Positions 11,595 through 21,293 are shown, counted from the first letter of the stretch. The stretch is 64,000 nucleotides of DNA from Adiantum capillus-veneris (GCA_014529385.2 CM043944.1:176300740-176364739); one strand, 5' to 3'. The notes: a model not told the origin generated them from the letters alone. Program-made: numbers and translations.

Positions 11595-12614
11595 CTAACT
11601 GTACTGTAATCGTAGGAAGAATTGTAAGAATTCAAGCGGCGATGCACTGACAGCAGTTTGGTTGTTCTTCTGTGGGACCCATTTCTTTGCGATTATTGGC
11701 TGTTTTGTTGCTGACGCTCGTTTGGGAACCCATACTTGCCCGTGCTTCGTTTGTGTTTGAAGAGACTTCTTTGGGATCCACCTTTTTGTTGTGTGAGTCA
11801 ACAGTGGTCTTTGCTTCAACCCTTGTACGCTTGGTTGGTGACGGGATTCAGGCTTTGAAAGTTGATATTGTGGTTGTTTTGGAATCAAAATGAATTCCTG
11901 ACTTTTTCGTGCTTGAATCAACTTCGTTGGAGCCCAAACCTGAGTTGTGAAAGCTTGCGACTTTGTGATATTCTTACCCATTCGTGCATGCTTTCCTTGT
12001 TTTTGTTTTGGTGTTGAATCTTGTGATTTGTCATTAGAGATCTTTGTCTTCTTGATCCATATCTGTTTTTGGCCAATCTGGCTTTTTGGTATCCAGATTT
12101 GTCGAGATTTTTGGCTTTGACTTGTTGTCCTGTTCTTTTGACCTGTCATGGTTGTTGCTGAAGGGGTTGGTGATAGAGATGGTCTGAGTTGATGATAGGG
12201 GATGTCGTAAGATTCATCACTATCGCTACTATCCTTAACAAGGTTGACTTCTTGTACTTTTCCTTGATTTTTTGGCTGGTAGTGGAAAGTTACTGTCTGT
12301 TTGCTCGTGGGTGGTAGTTTCTTGGAGAACTTTTCTAGCCCATTGATTAGAGCATTGTTAGCTCGTTGCTCGGGTCGTATTTCTCCTAGCTGAGTCTTAG
12401 CATCCTTATTAGGAGCCATGTATGAAGATGCTTGTGGTGGCTGTGTCTTCACGGAGGACTTTGGAATCCACTTTTGATGCACTTTATTCGTGTAGCGATG
12501 ACATTGATTCCAGGGTCGTTGATCTTCTTGAAGCTCGAAGTGTTCTACAGAGTCATAGAACTCGTCGTCTTCTTCATCTTTTGATTCTCCACATTTCTTT
12601 GTTTGCTCCTTATT
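11595..12614 (-). CDS. Ty3-A basic W-x-P-K repeat protein or polyprotein tail
   Basis: Open for 295 residues from 12482 and in frame with gag-PR upstream: between them lies only the single stop at 12615 and an open stretch of about 44 codons (..ESKDEEDDEFYDSVEHF..). The protein is rich in K, Q, S and T and has seven tryptophan motifs: QKWIPK, QIWIPK, QIWIKK, QVWAPT, KRWIPK, QVWVPK and KKWVPQ. The Ty3-B post-integrase ORF also has seven such motifs, after a retropepsin-like domain that Ty3-A lacks. The function is unknown; basic charge and spaced aromatics would suit nucleic-acid binding, which is inference. It could be translated by stop readthrough or be the remnant of a longer pol. Confidence 0.6.
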   Translation of the reverse strand, partial: NKEQTKKCGESKDEEDDEFYDSVEHFELQEDQRPWNQCHRYTNKVHQKWIPKSSVKTQPPQASSYMAPNKDAKTQLGEIRPEQRANNALINGLEKFSKKLPPTSKQTVTFHYQPKNQGKVQEVNLVKDSSDSDESYDIPYHQLRPSLSPTPSATTMTGQKNRTTSQSQKSRQIWIPKSQIGQKQIWIKKTKISNDKSQDSTPKQKQGKHARMGKNITKSQAFTTQVWAPTKLIQARKSQEFILIPKQPQYQLSKPESRHQPSVQGLKQRPLLTHTTKRWIPKKSLQTQTKHGQVWVPKRASATKQPIIAKKWVPQKNNQTAVSASPLEFLQFFLRLQYS

Positions 12615-15600
12615 TCAAGAGCTTGTTGATGTCTGGTTCTCTTCGTTTTCCTGGATTACACTTACTGCAAAATAAGGAACGACATCATAGCCATTTTCAT
12701 CATAAAACTTTGTTGTGGGAGCATCCTCCACGGCGCACACGTCCAGAGTAGCCAAGATGTGTTCCCATCCAAAAGGCTCTAACTCTTCTTCAGGAAATGG
12801 TTCTGGGATATAGTCCATATCCTCTATAACCCGCTCTAGGATACATTCCTCACGTTTCAAGCTACCACATTGTGAAGCTCCACACATCCACAGTTCTTTA
12901 GGCTTACCTAACCAAGCTAGAAGTTCTGATCCTACAACTGTGGCGGAATCAAACTCCTCAACCGGTGTTCTCGTCACATCCCTATAGCTATGGTCCCTCA
13001 GGTTTACCTTTGTTATGGTTTCCATATGTCTCAGGTATATATGGTCATAACCCCAATCTTGGACCATTTTCAAATGTCGCATGAATGGTCTTCCCAAAAT
13101 GATTTCATAGTTGTTCTTCTTGCCAAAGTCAACAACAGCAAAAGTGTGTTTATATTCAATGCCACAAGAAGTAACAATTACTTTTTCTAGCAGTCCTAGG
13201 GACTTTTCCTTGTGTTCGTCTGCAAGCTGCAGGGTCATTCGTGTGGATCTCAAGGCAGGTTTTCCCCATTTTTTCCAAACCTCTTTGGTTGCAATGGCCA
13301 CACCAGCTCCACTGTCAAGGATTGCCATGGTTTTTTCACCATTGAATTCCACAAGAAGGGTGGTGTTTCCATCCTCTCCCTCGTAATACTCGCCTACCTT
13401 GTTTAATGGCATTGGCCTAGTATTTAGTTGAGGCATTTCAAGCTCTTTGATGCCTTCCTCCATTCGAGTCATTGGGGTTTTTACACCAAATTTCTCTAGA
13501 CATTTACCCACATTAGCCCACATGTTTGGTCTTATTCTGAGCAACTCGGCTAACATTATTGTACAGGTGACTGGGGTAGATAGAATATCTACTAGCCCCT
13601 TTGAATCGATGGCCTTGTTGGGAGACAGTCTCTGTGATGGGACTGCAACCACATCTGACTTGGTCTCGTACTCTCCCATGTAGGACGGTAGTGTTCTTAG
13701 CGAATGGGGTTGACTATCCATAGATTGTACAAATCCTTTGTCGCCCCAACACGATCGCACGTCTAGATTCATTTGAGATCCAGTCTCAAATTCCTCTATT
13801 GGTGGTAGAAACACTCCTCGTTCATCACCAGTATTTTCTACTCGTGTTCTTAGGTCATCGGCTTCATTGGCCTCTCTGACTTGTTTCCACAATTCGTCAA
13901 GACCATCTATCTCTTTACAATCCTCCAGTATAGCTTGGTGAAATCCCTCGGAAGCGTTATCCGTGGTATTCAGTACTATCCTTGGTTCTAATGCTGGGTC
14001 TTTGAGTTTTGGTATGTGCTTATGACTAGAATCTGGCTCTTTTAGTTCCTGGTTTGGTGGAATTACTTGTGTAGGCATGACGCGGATCACATCCTCAGGT
14101 TTTGCAACTGGTGGTTCTAGTAAAGATTGGGCTGTTTGAATCATTTTCCTGCACATTTCCAACCTTTGCTTTTCTAATTCAGCATAGGGATATGTCATCC
14201 ACCTCTGTTCTTGGGTTTGATTGTTTTTGAGCCTTGCATCATAGGCTTTCAAGAGGGCATCTAATGTCTCATTAACCTTTTCTGACAACACAGATCCTCC
14301 TGAGCTAGCACTTCTCGGTTTCTCATCCGTGGATGGTTCTTCTAGAGGTTTAACCATCTGTGTAAGAGAAGGTGCCTCCTTTTCCTCATGTTGTTTTATC
14401 TTCTCCTTAGCTTCGGTAAGCTTCTCAGCTAGGGATTTTTGCTCTCGTTCCCTGCGTGCTTTCATCCTAGTCTTTCTAGCTTTCCAACTATTTCGTTTGC
14501 TCTTGGTTTTCTGACTAGGTGCGTCTGTCTTTGGTCCATTATCTGTCTTTGGACTCGTGTCACTTTCCATGTTCTTTGTCTCTGGATTCTCATCGGCTTC
14601 CTTTTGGCCTTGCGCTCTCGTAACCACTTGAACTGGTACGACATTTTCATTTTCTGAGCTACTAGGTAGCTGAACAATCCCTGATACATTTGTCGTGATT
14701 TTCCTGAGTTGGTTTGGTTTTTTCGGGCAATCGGGGATCAAGTGAGTGATGCCACACTCAATACAATAGGCATTTACTTTAGTGATCTCCGTATGAGGAC
14801 ATTGTTTGACCAAGTGGTTGTCACGACTTTTGTGACAATCTATCTCTGGTTGAGGAGATTCTTTTAGCATTTCCTCTTGGCTATAAGCAAGCTTTGACCT
14901 AGATAAGCCGCTATTTGCAATGAATCGCAATGTCCTTTCGTCCATTTCATACCTTCTTTCTTTTGACTGAAACCCAGGAGGTGGAGGTTGTACCGGCCTC
15001 ACCACTCCATGTGTTTCTTTCACATTTTGTTTCTCCGAAGGGTAGTACTTACTTTGGTTGCTATACCACATTGTAGCTGGTACTAGCATTGGTTTATTTG
15101 ATGCTTCCATCATTGGCATGTATCTCATGTCTACTGGAATTCTAGCACCTGGCAGCGGAGGTTGTTGTCTTAAGACAAGCTGTGGCCTTAAAACTCCTAC
15201 TGGTCCTAGCGCATTCCCCGTAATGTATCTAGGTGGAGTAGGTGCTTCTGGAACAGGTTGTACATACCTCTCCCTAGCATTTTCCATGCTATAATAGCAC
15301 TCTTCCCCCGTATGGTTCGTCCATTTTCTCTCAATTTCACACCACTTCGGCTCTCCCGAATCAGAATTTACAAGAGGAATCAACATCTCGACCAAGTCGT
15401 CGATAAGCTTTTCTTGATCAATAGGTGCCGTTGGCTTGGCAATGGACTCACTTATCTGTGAAACACTGTGCTGAGAGGATGTGTCATCTCCTTGACTCTT
15501 TAAGTCCTTTTCTTTGTATGCCTCACAGTTATTCACTAGATAAAGAGCTTCTTTGATCAACTCGTTTAGCGTCATACTCCTTATCATATGCAGATCCTTC

Positions 15601-16532
15601 TGAAGGCCCGCATCTCTCATTCCTTGGATAAAGATCAGCATCAGTCGTGCTTGCGTAGGTAATTCCTCTCTCAGACAGAGCTTAACATATCTCTTGAGTC
15701 GTAATGATGCTTTGTGTACCGATTCATTCTCTTTCTGTTTGAATCTATAGATTTGCGAGACTGTGTTGTGAGCAATGCCTTTTGGCGAGAATTCTTCAAT
15801 AAACTCCTCAAACAGCTCATCTAGGGTCTCAAAATCCCATTTTTCCACTGAGTCGAACCATGTAGCTGCATCATCTTCTAGAGTCAATCCAAATCCCGCA
15901 AACTGTGTCGCAAAATCTGAAACTTCCTCTGCTCTAATCACTCTTCTAAAAGCCGCTACGTGATCTCTCGGATCTTTATCTCCGGAGTATTTTCTGTTTA
16001 CCCATTTCTGGACTTGGGATGGTCTAACTTGTCGATTGTCTACAAGTCTAACCAGAGACTCTCCCAATCCTTCTCTCGTTATCGCTCTTGAAGGGAATCC
16101 TGGTGGCTCTCTTCTTGGAATTCCTATAGGAATTCTCGTGTTTGGTGGAGGCATTTGTGGTCCTTCATTGACCAAATATCCACCTCTTTCTAGAACAGTC
16201 TGTGGATTTGTGCTTTCTACAACTCTATATTCTCGTCCATACTTGTCGACAACTATAGATCTCCATTGACAGTCGACTCCGTATGTGTAGACATATAAGA
16301 GCTTGCAATCCGTTATCTCTTCTAGGTATGGATCTGAGCACCTATAAAGATTGACCTCATTGTCATCAATGTATCTATATAGTCCTTCACTCTCATGACC
16401 AATCATCCAAACTCTCTCAACAAGATGGATCTTTATCAATTGCAAGTTTGGAAGATCCATTGTGGGAGGATATTCCTCTATCGTCGGGATCTCCAAGCTT
16501 GTGTAAGCTGCGTTTGAATCTAGGGTAGACAT
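12615..16532 (-). CDS. Ty3-A Gag-protease polyprotein, 1,305 residues, uninterrupted
   Basis: Starts at ATG 16532 (MSTLDSNAAY) and stays open to TGA at 12615. The Gag core (about residues 190-340) shows VNRKYSGDKDPRDHVAAF, AATWFDSVEKWDFETLDELF and a motif shared with Ty3-B and Ty3-O (REELPTQARLMLIFIQGM). Then come ERKWTNHTGEECYY, a zinc-knuckle region with CIECGITHLIPDC (CX2CX3HX4C) and a degenerate upstream copy with C changed to S, a K/E-rich helical stretch, and a retropepsin near residue 1090 (TMAILDSGAGVAIATKEVW, later IILGRPFMRH). Gag would form particles and package RNA; the protease would process the polyprotein. An open frame this long, with about 2% LTR divergence, suggests a fairly recent insertion. 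Confidence 0.88.
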   Translation of the reverse strand: MSTLDSNAAYTSLEIPTIEEYPPTMDLPNLQLIKIHLVERVWMIGHESEGLYRYIDDNEVNLYRCSDPYLEEITDCKLLYVYTYGVDCQWRSIVVDKYGREYRVVESTNPQTVLERGGYLVNEGPQMPPPNTRIPIGIPRREPPGFPSRAITREGLGESLVRLVDNRQVRPSQVQKWVNRKYSGDKDPRDHVAAFRRVIRAEEVSDFATQFAGFGLTLEDDAATWFDSVEKWDFETLDELFEEFIEEFSPKGIAHNTVSQIYRFKQKENESVHKASLRLKRYVKLCLREELPTQARLMLIFIQGMRDAGLQKDLHMIRSMTLNELIKEALYLVNNCEAYKEKDLKSQGDDTSSQHSVSQISESIAKPTAPIDQEKLIDDLVEMLIPLVNSDSGEPKWCEIERKWTNHTGEECYYSMENARERYVQPVPEAPTPPRYITGNALGPVGVLRPQLVLRQQPPLPGARIPVDMRYMPMMEASNKPMLVPATMWYSNQSKYYPSEKQNVKETHGVVRPVQPPPPGFQSKERRYEMDERTLRFIANSGLSRSKLAYSQEEMLKESPQPEIDCHKSRDNHLVKQCPHTEITKVNAYCIECGITHLIPDCPKKPNQLRKITTNVSGIVQLPSSSENENVVPVQVVTRAQGQKEADENPETKNMESDTSPKTDNGPKTDAPSQKTKSKRNSWKARKTRMKARREREQKSLAEKLTEAKEKIKQHEEKEAPSLTQMVKPLEEPSTDEKPRSASSGGSVLSEKVNETLDALLKAYDARLKNNQTQEQRWMTYPYAELEKQRLEMCRKMIQTAQSLLEPPVAKPEDVIRVMPTQVIPPNQELKEPDSSHKHIPKLKDPALEPRIVLNTTDNASEGFHQAILEDCKEIDGLDELWKQVREANEADDLRTRVENTGDERGVFLPPIEEFETGSQMNLDVRSCWGDKGFVQSMDSQPHSLRTLPSYMGEYETKSDVVAVPSQRLSPNKAIDSKGLVDILSTPVTCTIMLAELLRIRPNMWANVGKCLEKFGVKTPMTRMEEGIKELEMPQLNTRPMPLNKVGEYYEGEDGNTTLLVEFNGEKTMAILDSGAGVAIATKEVWKKWGKPALRSTRMTLQLADEHKEKSLGLLEKVIVTSCGIEYKHTFAVVDFGKKNNYEIILGRPFMRHLKMVQDWGYDHIYLRHMETITKVNLRDHSYRDVTRTPVEEFDSATVVGSELLAWLGKPKELWMCGASQCGSLKREECILERVIEDMDYIPEPFPEEELEPFGWEHILATLDVCAVEDAPTTKFYDENGYDVVPYFAVSVIQENEENQTSTSS

Positions 16533-16693
16533 GATTTCTGGGCTTAAGAGATTTTTCTTGGTTTAAGTAGACTTAGTCCACTGTGTTCAAGTGCTTTGGT
16601 TGCTTTGCTGTGTTTAAGTACCCTAGCTTCTCCTTGATGTGTTGATCACAGTGGTGTGCTCATAGGTTGGTTTGGAGTCCTAAATCAAGCTTG

Positions 16694-16717
16694 AGACATC
16701 CTACGCGTAGGATGTCT
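16694..16717. repeat. Palindrome A1 (perfect)
   Basis: 24 bp: AGACATCCTACG joined to its reverse complement CGTAGGATGTCT. Centre ACGCGT. Confidence 0.97.
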
Positions 16718-16977
16718 TTTTGCTCTGTTTCAGCTCAAACTTGCACTGTAGCTTCCCCTTGATGTGCTTAACTCACATCTATTTTTACTTTTTGATTCTG
16801 ACACCTATGGGTTGGTCAAATGATCCAGAATCTGCTCCAGAAGCCTGATGTCTGTTCTGATGAATTCCCAAGTCAAATCAACTCCAAATTGGACCAAAAT
16901 TGACTAGGAGGGTTGCCTAAGGCTATATGACAGCATGGTATGGTCACAATAGAATTTTGGTTTCAGAGTTATGCATT

Positions 16978-17001
16978 AGACATCCTACGCGTAGGATGTG
17001 T
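16978..17001. repeat. Palindrome A2 (one mismatch)
   Basis: Same 24-bp site with C to G at position 23. It starts 284 bp from A1. Confidence 0.95.
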
Positions 17002-17102
17002 TTTTGCTCAGAATGAATTCAAACTTGGACCACAGACTCTCCTTAAGGTGCTGATCACTGTGGTATGCTCAGAATTTTTTTTAAAGTCCAAAATCACACA
17101 GA

Positions 17103-17126
17103 AGACATACTACGCGTAGGATGTCT
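17103..17126. repeat. Palindrome A3 (one mismatch)
   Basis: Same site with C to A at position 7. It starts 125 bp from A2. Confidence 0.95.
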
Positions 17127-17385
17127 TTTTGGCCTGTTTGACCCCAGACTTGTCCCACAGCTTCCCCTTAATGTCAGTAACCTAGTGGTATGCTTAGATT
17201 TTGGTTTGGATTTCAAAAGTCCCAATTTTTAGCTATTCTTGCCTTTTTCAGTCAAAATTCTAAAGTCCGCTCAATCTTCCCTTTCACTGACCCAAATGAG
17301 ATGAAATTTATCACATGCACTCAAAACATCATGTATAACATGCACCTGAAGTCACCCTATGGTTTGGTCTCAAAAATTATGCCTT

Positions 17386-17409
17386 GGACACAATTTGGGT
17401 AGGATGTCT
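17386..17409. repeat. Palindrome A4 (decayed)
   Basis: Only the right arm (GTAGGATGTCT) survives; the left arm is degenerate. It lies 283 bp from A3, exactly where the spacing pattern predicts a site. Confidence 0.75.
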
Positions 17410-17545
17410 GGCAATTCTCGTCTTTTGGCTTTGATCTGTCAAAATTTGGTCAAATTTCCACTTTCCAGGTGAAAATAGGGTAAAACCTACCTTCTAAACA
17501 CACTGGTAACCTCAGATTTTCAAAATTTCCACCAGATCACCATGT

Positions 17546-17569
17546 AGACATCCTACGCGTAGGATGTTT
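17546..17569. repeat. Palindrome A5 (one mismatch)
   Basis: C to T at position 23. It lies 160 bp from A4. Confidence 0.95.
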
Positions 17570-17835
17570 ACTACTGATTTTTTCAGACTGAAGTGTCCTT
17601 GATGCTTCCTTATGCTCTCAGCAAGTGCAAGTATGCTTCACAATTGAAAAAACATGCAAAAATCACTCAAGTTAAGCCTTTTCTGAAATTTTACGTTTTT
17701 TGACTCTGCCTTTTGGCTTTTGGTCAACAAAAGTAGGGAAAAACACCCAAGTCAATATGTTACTAGGGTAAAACCTACCCTCTGAACCCACTGGTCAACT
17801 CAGAATTTCAAAATTTGGTCTCCAGAACCCTCTTG

Positions 17836-17859
17836 AGACATCCTACGCGTAGGATGTCT
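17836..17859. repeat. Palindrome A6 (perfect)
   Basis: Perfect copy of the 24-bp site. It lies 290 bp from A5. Confidence 0.97.
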
Positions 17860-18383
17860 ATGTTTACAGAATTGCAGGTTTTCTTCACAGAACCCTTGCA
17901 AATGTTGTTTTATATGCACAGCATCAGTCAGTCATACAAAAATATCCACAAAAGCTTGTTTAATGCATTTTTACCCTCAAAAGCACACTTTTCCGTGATT
18001 TCAAATGCAATCATGCACTTTAGCAAATAATTCAGTGTTGAATAGCTCTAGATCAGAATCGGATCACTTACCTAAAGCTACTTCTACAAATCATATGGGG
18101 TTTTGCATCTATGAGTAGAAAAACGCTTCACTGCCACACACGGACTAGTAAACGCTTTTATCACCTCAAAAATTACTCGACCACCAACAACTACTCTAAT
18201 CCACAGATCCTAACTAAACCTATCTAGTCGCAGACCCTCGGCAAGACACACGCTTCTTGGCTATCCACTTGATCGCGGAATATCCTCTTCCGGATCCACT
18301 TAAGAAAAATGCTTTCTTTAGCCGAAACTAAATCAAGCAACCATCACACGAGTGTTAGTAGGAAACCTACTTAGGTCCTTGTG

Positions 18384-18401
18384 TCCCCGGCAGCGGCGCC
18401 A
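18384..18401 (-). other. Ty3-A primer-binding site, tRNA-Asp type
   Basis: The element strand reads TGGCGCCGCTGCCGGGGA, one base from the LTR edge at 18403. It differs at one position from the complement of the 3' end of plant tRNA-Asp as I recall it (TGGCGCCGTTGCCGGGG). Athila-type plant elements commonly use this primer class. Confidence 0.85.
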
Positions 18402-18402
18402 A

Positions 18403-19360
18403 TGTTGGACGGGAAGCTACTCACACACCCATGAAGTGCATGTAAACACTACCTAGATCAACATAATGTCAATCGAGGATACAGATGACACGATAGGCAC
18501 ACGGAGGAAATCTCTTAAGCTTGTCAGGCTGAGATCATCCTACACATACAACACTCTAGAAGGCCAACTAAACCACAATCAAGAACCTCACTGCTCTCAA
18601 CTACACCACCTAGCCACATACACACATACGAAAGGCAACTCACCTAATCATGCCAGATTCGTACGAAACTTAAGGAACACCATCCCCTCACTAGGAGACA
18701 CCTGTCCCTAAGCTTCTACACTCAAAACCCTCACTCTAAACCCATCTGCGGAAAACGCGTAGGATGACAGAGCCGAATTTTGAAAGTGCGCGAAACTGAA
18801 ATTTATGAGTACCCATGGGTAGCTTATGTCGCCACGATTCTATAGACTACTAGCATGCAGAAAACAGACATCGTTTGATACACTTACGGCCACAAATAGC
18901 TCGTAGATGCGTCGGCGTGTGCGCTTCGTCTCGCGTGGAATGCTTGGCGTCGTTGCGTAGCTCTCCTCGAGCCTACAACAATGGTGCAGTCGGATCTCCA
19001 ATGCGTTGAGCAAGACGGGCGTAGCGAGAGGATGAAGCTCACGCTCACTCTCTTTCTCTCTCACACACAGTAGACGACAGCGCTAAGTTTTGATTATGAT
19101 AAAAGTCTTTTTTACAAAATGACCTAGGTACCTTATATACTAAGGCTACCTTAGGTTTAACCAAATATGGGGTTGAAAGGGTCAAATGGCTTTGTATTTA
19201 CAATCTGGAAGTGCCATTGCACCCCGGCTTCTGAAACTAGAATAACTACTCATTACAAATGACGTTTATAGCCATAATCCGCAGCATTTCATAACTCGCA
19301 AAAGATAAGACTTTGGTACGAAACTTGAGTTATATTGTGTTGTTGACCCAGCGGTCAACA
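18403..19360 (-). repeat. Ty3-A 5' LTR
   Basis: Intact LTR of 958 bp, TGTTGGACGGG...GGTCAACA, flanked inside by the primer site and outside by the duplicated TATTG. It carries the ACGCGTAGGATG half-site near 18754. It should hold the promoter and polyadenylation signals of the element, although I cannot place a TATA box with confidence. Confidence 0.93.
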
Positions 19361-19365
19361 TATTG

Positions 19366-19456
19366 CATACTAAGTAATACACTCTCTATTGTGTGCCTTG
19401 TGCTTCCTTCGTCTTCTCCAAGCTGTGTGTGTTTTCCTACAACCCTAATTCTAACA
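19366..19456 (+). repeat. Copia-1 5' LTR, second part
   Basis: Completes the LTR begun at 5533 (catactaagtaatacactc ... attctaaca). It aligns with 24265-24355 of the 3' LTR. Confidence 0.92.
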
Positions 19457-19458
19457 AT

Positions 19459-19470
19459 TGGTATCAGAGC
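19459..19470 (+). other. Copia-1 primer-binding site, tRNA-iMet
   Basis: TGGTATCAGAGC two bases after the LTR edge at 19456, the standard plant Ty1/copia primer site. Confidence 0.93.
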
Positions 19471-19834
19471 AGGTTGCCTCCTCCCGGGCTTAGTCGCCAG
19501 TAGCTCCAACTCACCCTTGGTCGCTTTCTCCAAACTTCAGTGAGATTTGGTGATCGTTCGCAAGTTGACAAAATTTTTGGGAGAGGTCGTAGAGCTTAGT
19601 CTGCTCAAATTTATGATTCGGGCTCATTTCAACCTCTGTTTCCACTACAGCCAGGTCTGCATAGGTAATTTTGTCATTTTTTGTAGAATTTTTGTCGGCG
19701 CCAATTACTGTATAGCATGTCCCATACATTCTACTGCGGGTTGTGCTATATAGCACCTGCTGCTCTCACTCAGTATTTCCTCATTTTGGGAAGTTTTCAC
19801 ATCAGGTGCAGGAATTTTTCAAGATGCGTTCAAG

Positions 19835-21293
19835 ATGTTTGCTGCTGAGGACAGATTGGATGGGGACAATTACCCTATGTGGGCTTGCATGATGCAACAT
19901 GTTCTTGTGTCAAAGGGCGTCTAGAATATTGTGCAGGGCATTGATGTACGTCGTGGTTCTGAGGATGTAGGCGATGTTGAGGATCTTGCAGGTCTTGCTG
20001 CTCTAAAGAGTTGTTTTGCCTATGATAGAACAAGCTTGTTGGGATGTAAAGGATGCACAGGCTCATGTATTCATTGCATTTTTTGTGAAGAGCACCATTA
20101 CTCCTCACATTCGTTCAACAAATTCTGCAAAACAGGCTTGGGATATTCTGGCTGGTCTTTATGCAAGCCGCAATGAGGCAAAAATTGCTTTGCTGCGTAA
20201 AGAGCTGGAATCAAAGATTATGCATGAGGAAGATGATATGGACACTTTCCTTTCTGGTGTCAAGGTTATCAATGAGCAACTTATTTCTGCAGGTGAAGTC
20301 ATTTCAGACAGCTTCCTTGTGCAGACTGTTCTTGATGCCTTGCCAGACTCTTACCAGACTTTTGCTAGTACTTGGAGACTTATGACCCAAGGAAATCCTG
20401 AAGTTGTCAAGTTTGATGCATTGTGTATATTGCTATTGCAAGAGTCACTTTCCAGAAAAAACAGGACTAGATTGCGTACGATTGAACATGCTTTTATTGC
20501 TGCTCAAAGAAAGTGTGGTAACAGCAATGCAACCACTTCTTATGGTTCTTCTGTGAGTGGAAAATCATCTATTCCTAATGCTTCTGCTGGTAGAAATTCG
20601 TCTGGAAATTCTAGTGATAAGGGAAAAAAGAAGATGCATTGCCATTATTGTAAAGCTAATGATTACTTGATCAAGCAATGTCCTAGGTTGAATGCCAAAG
20701 ATGCTAAGAAGAAAGAGGGTGGTTCCATTGCAAATGCTAGTTCCACTACAAATGCAGCCATTGTTGAGTCTTTTGTGAAAGGAGACTGTGATGCTCATGT
20801 TGATGCAAAATGGTCTTTTAGTGCAGAGTGCACTTACAATCCTGCTATCCATGATGCATGCATGTCTGCAGATTTACATGTGTGGTATTTTGACAGTGGT
20901 GCTACAAAGCACATTACCTCACATCGTGAATTGTTCACCTCTCTTGAGTCTGTCCCTCATGGGAATTCAGTCACTTGTGCCAACAATGCCTCTTATACGG
21001 TTCAGGGGGTTGGAAAGATTGTCCTTACTGCTGCAAATGGCAGTTCTTTCACACTTGTTGATGCACTTTATGTACCTGGGATCAAGACTTTATGTACCTG
21101 GATCAAGAAGAATCTTTTGTCTGTATCTGCACTTGCTAGACTTGAACTTGTAGTCAAATTTGTGGATGACAGATGTATAGTTCATGATCTCAATTTTGGT
21201 GATGAAATTGTTGCATCTGGCCTTTTGTGCCATGGGATGTATAGCTTATTTTGTATGACAAGTGTGGAAAATTTTTTGCAAATGCAATTGTAG
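19835..21293 (+). pseudogene. Copia-1 gag and protease (broken)
   Basis: Gag starts at ATG 19835 (MFAAEDRLDGDNYPMW), meets a stop where family members have W (SKGV-stop-NIVQG, near 19922), and shifts frame before 20016. From there 425 residues are open: UBN2-type Gag (KQAWDILAGLYASRNEAKI, VQTVLDALPDSYQTF), a zinc knuckle whose histidine is replaced by tyrosine (CHYCKANDYLIKQC), and a retropepsin (WYFDSGATKHITSHRELF). A small direct duplication (KTLCTW after YVPGI) disturbs the end of the protease. Gag would build the particle. Stop, frameshift and lost zinc ligand make it non-functional. Confidence 0.88.

Larger units (their letters stand above)
16533..18383 (-). promoter_or_regulatory. Ty3-A untranslated leader with palindrome array
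   Basis: Stretch of 1.85 kb between gag and the primer site with no coding sequence. It has six 24-bp palindromic sites, listed below, set in AT-rich sequence with motifs shared with Ty3-B (accca-aatgagatgaaa; cactgccacacacggactag). On the element strand, AGGTAAGT at about 18066-18073 looks like a splice donor. Possible roles include RNA packaging, transcription-factor binding or a spliced leader. Confidence 0.7.
5669..19360 (-). mobile_element. Ty3-A: large non-autonomous Ty3/gypsy element (gag-PR only)
   Basis: Minus-strand element bounded by LTRs of about 960 bp (TGTTGGACGG...GGTCAACA) with a TATTG duplication at 5664-5668 and 19361-19365. Internal order in element sense: tRNA-Asp-type primer site, a 1.85-kb leader with palindromes, a 1,305-codon gag-PR, a W-x-P-K repeat ORF, an internal polypurine tract, a degenerate stretch with a captured helicase fragment, and a 3' polypurine tract. 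No reverse transcriptase, RNase H or integrase is present, so it would need a partner. A solo LTR sits in its 3' LTR. The LTRs differ by about 2% by eye. Confidence 0.93.

Noticed and set aside
13111-16269. Several plus-strand frames of 60-110 codons opposite Ty3-A gag
   Set aside because: They mirror the long real frame on the minus strand and show no domain.
16694-17859. CRISPR array or satellite
   Set aside because: Sites are perfect palindromes 125-290 bp apart in a plant retroelement leader; spacer lengths and context do not fit CRISPR, and the units are not contiguous as in a satellite.
19459-19470. Initiator tRNA-Met gene fragment (also at 3421 and 55025)
   Set aside because: Only 12-19 bases matching the tRNA 3' end, placed at LTR edges: primer-binding sites, not tRNA genes.
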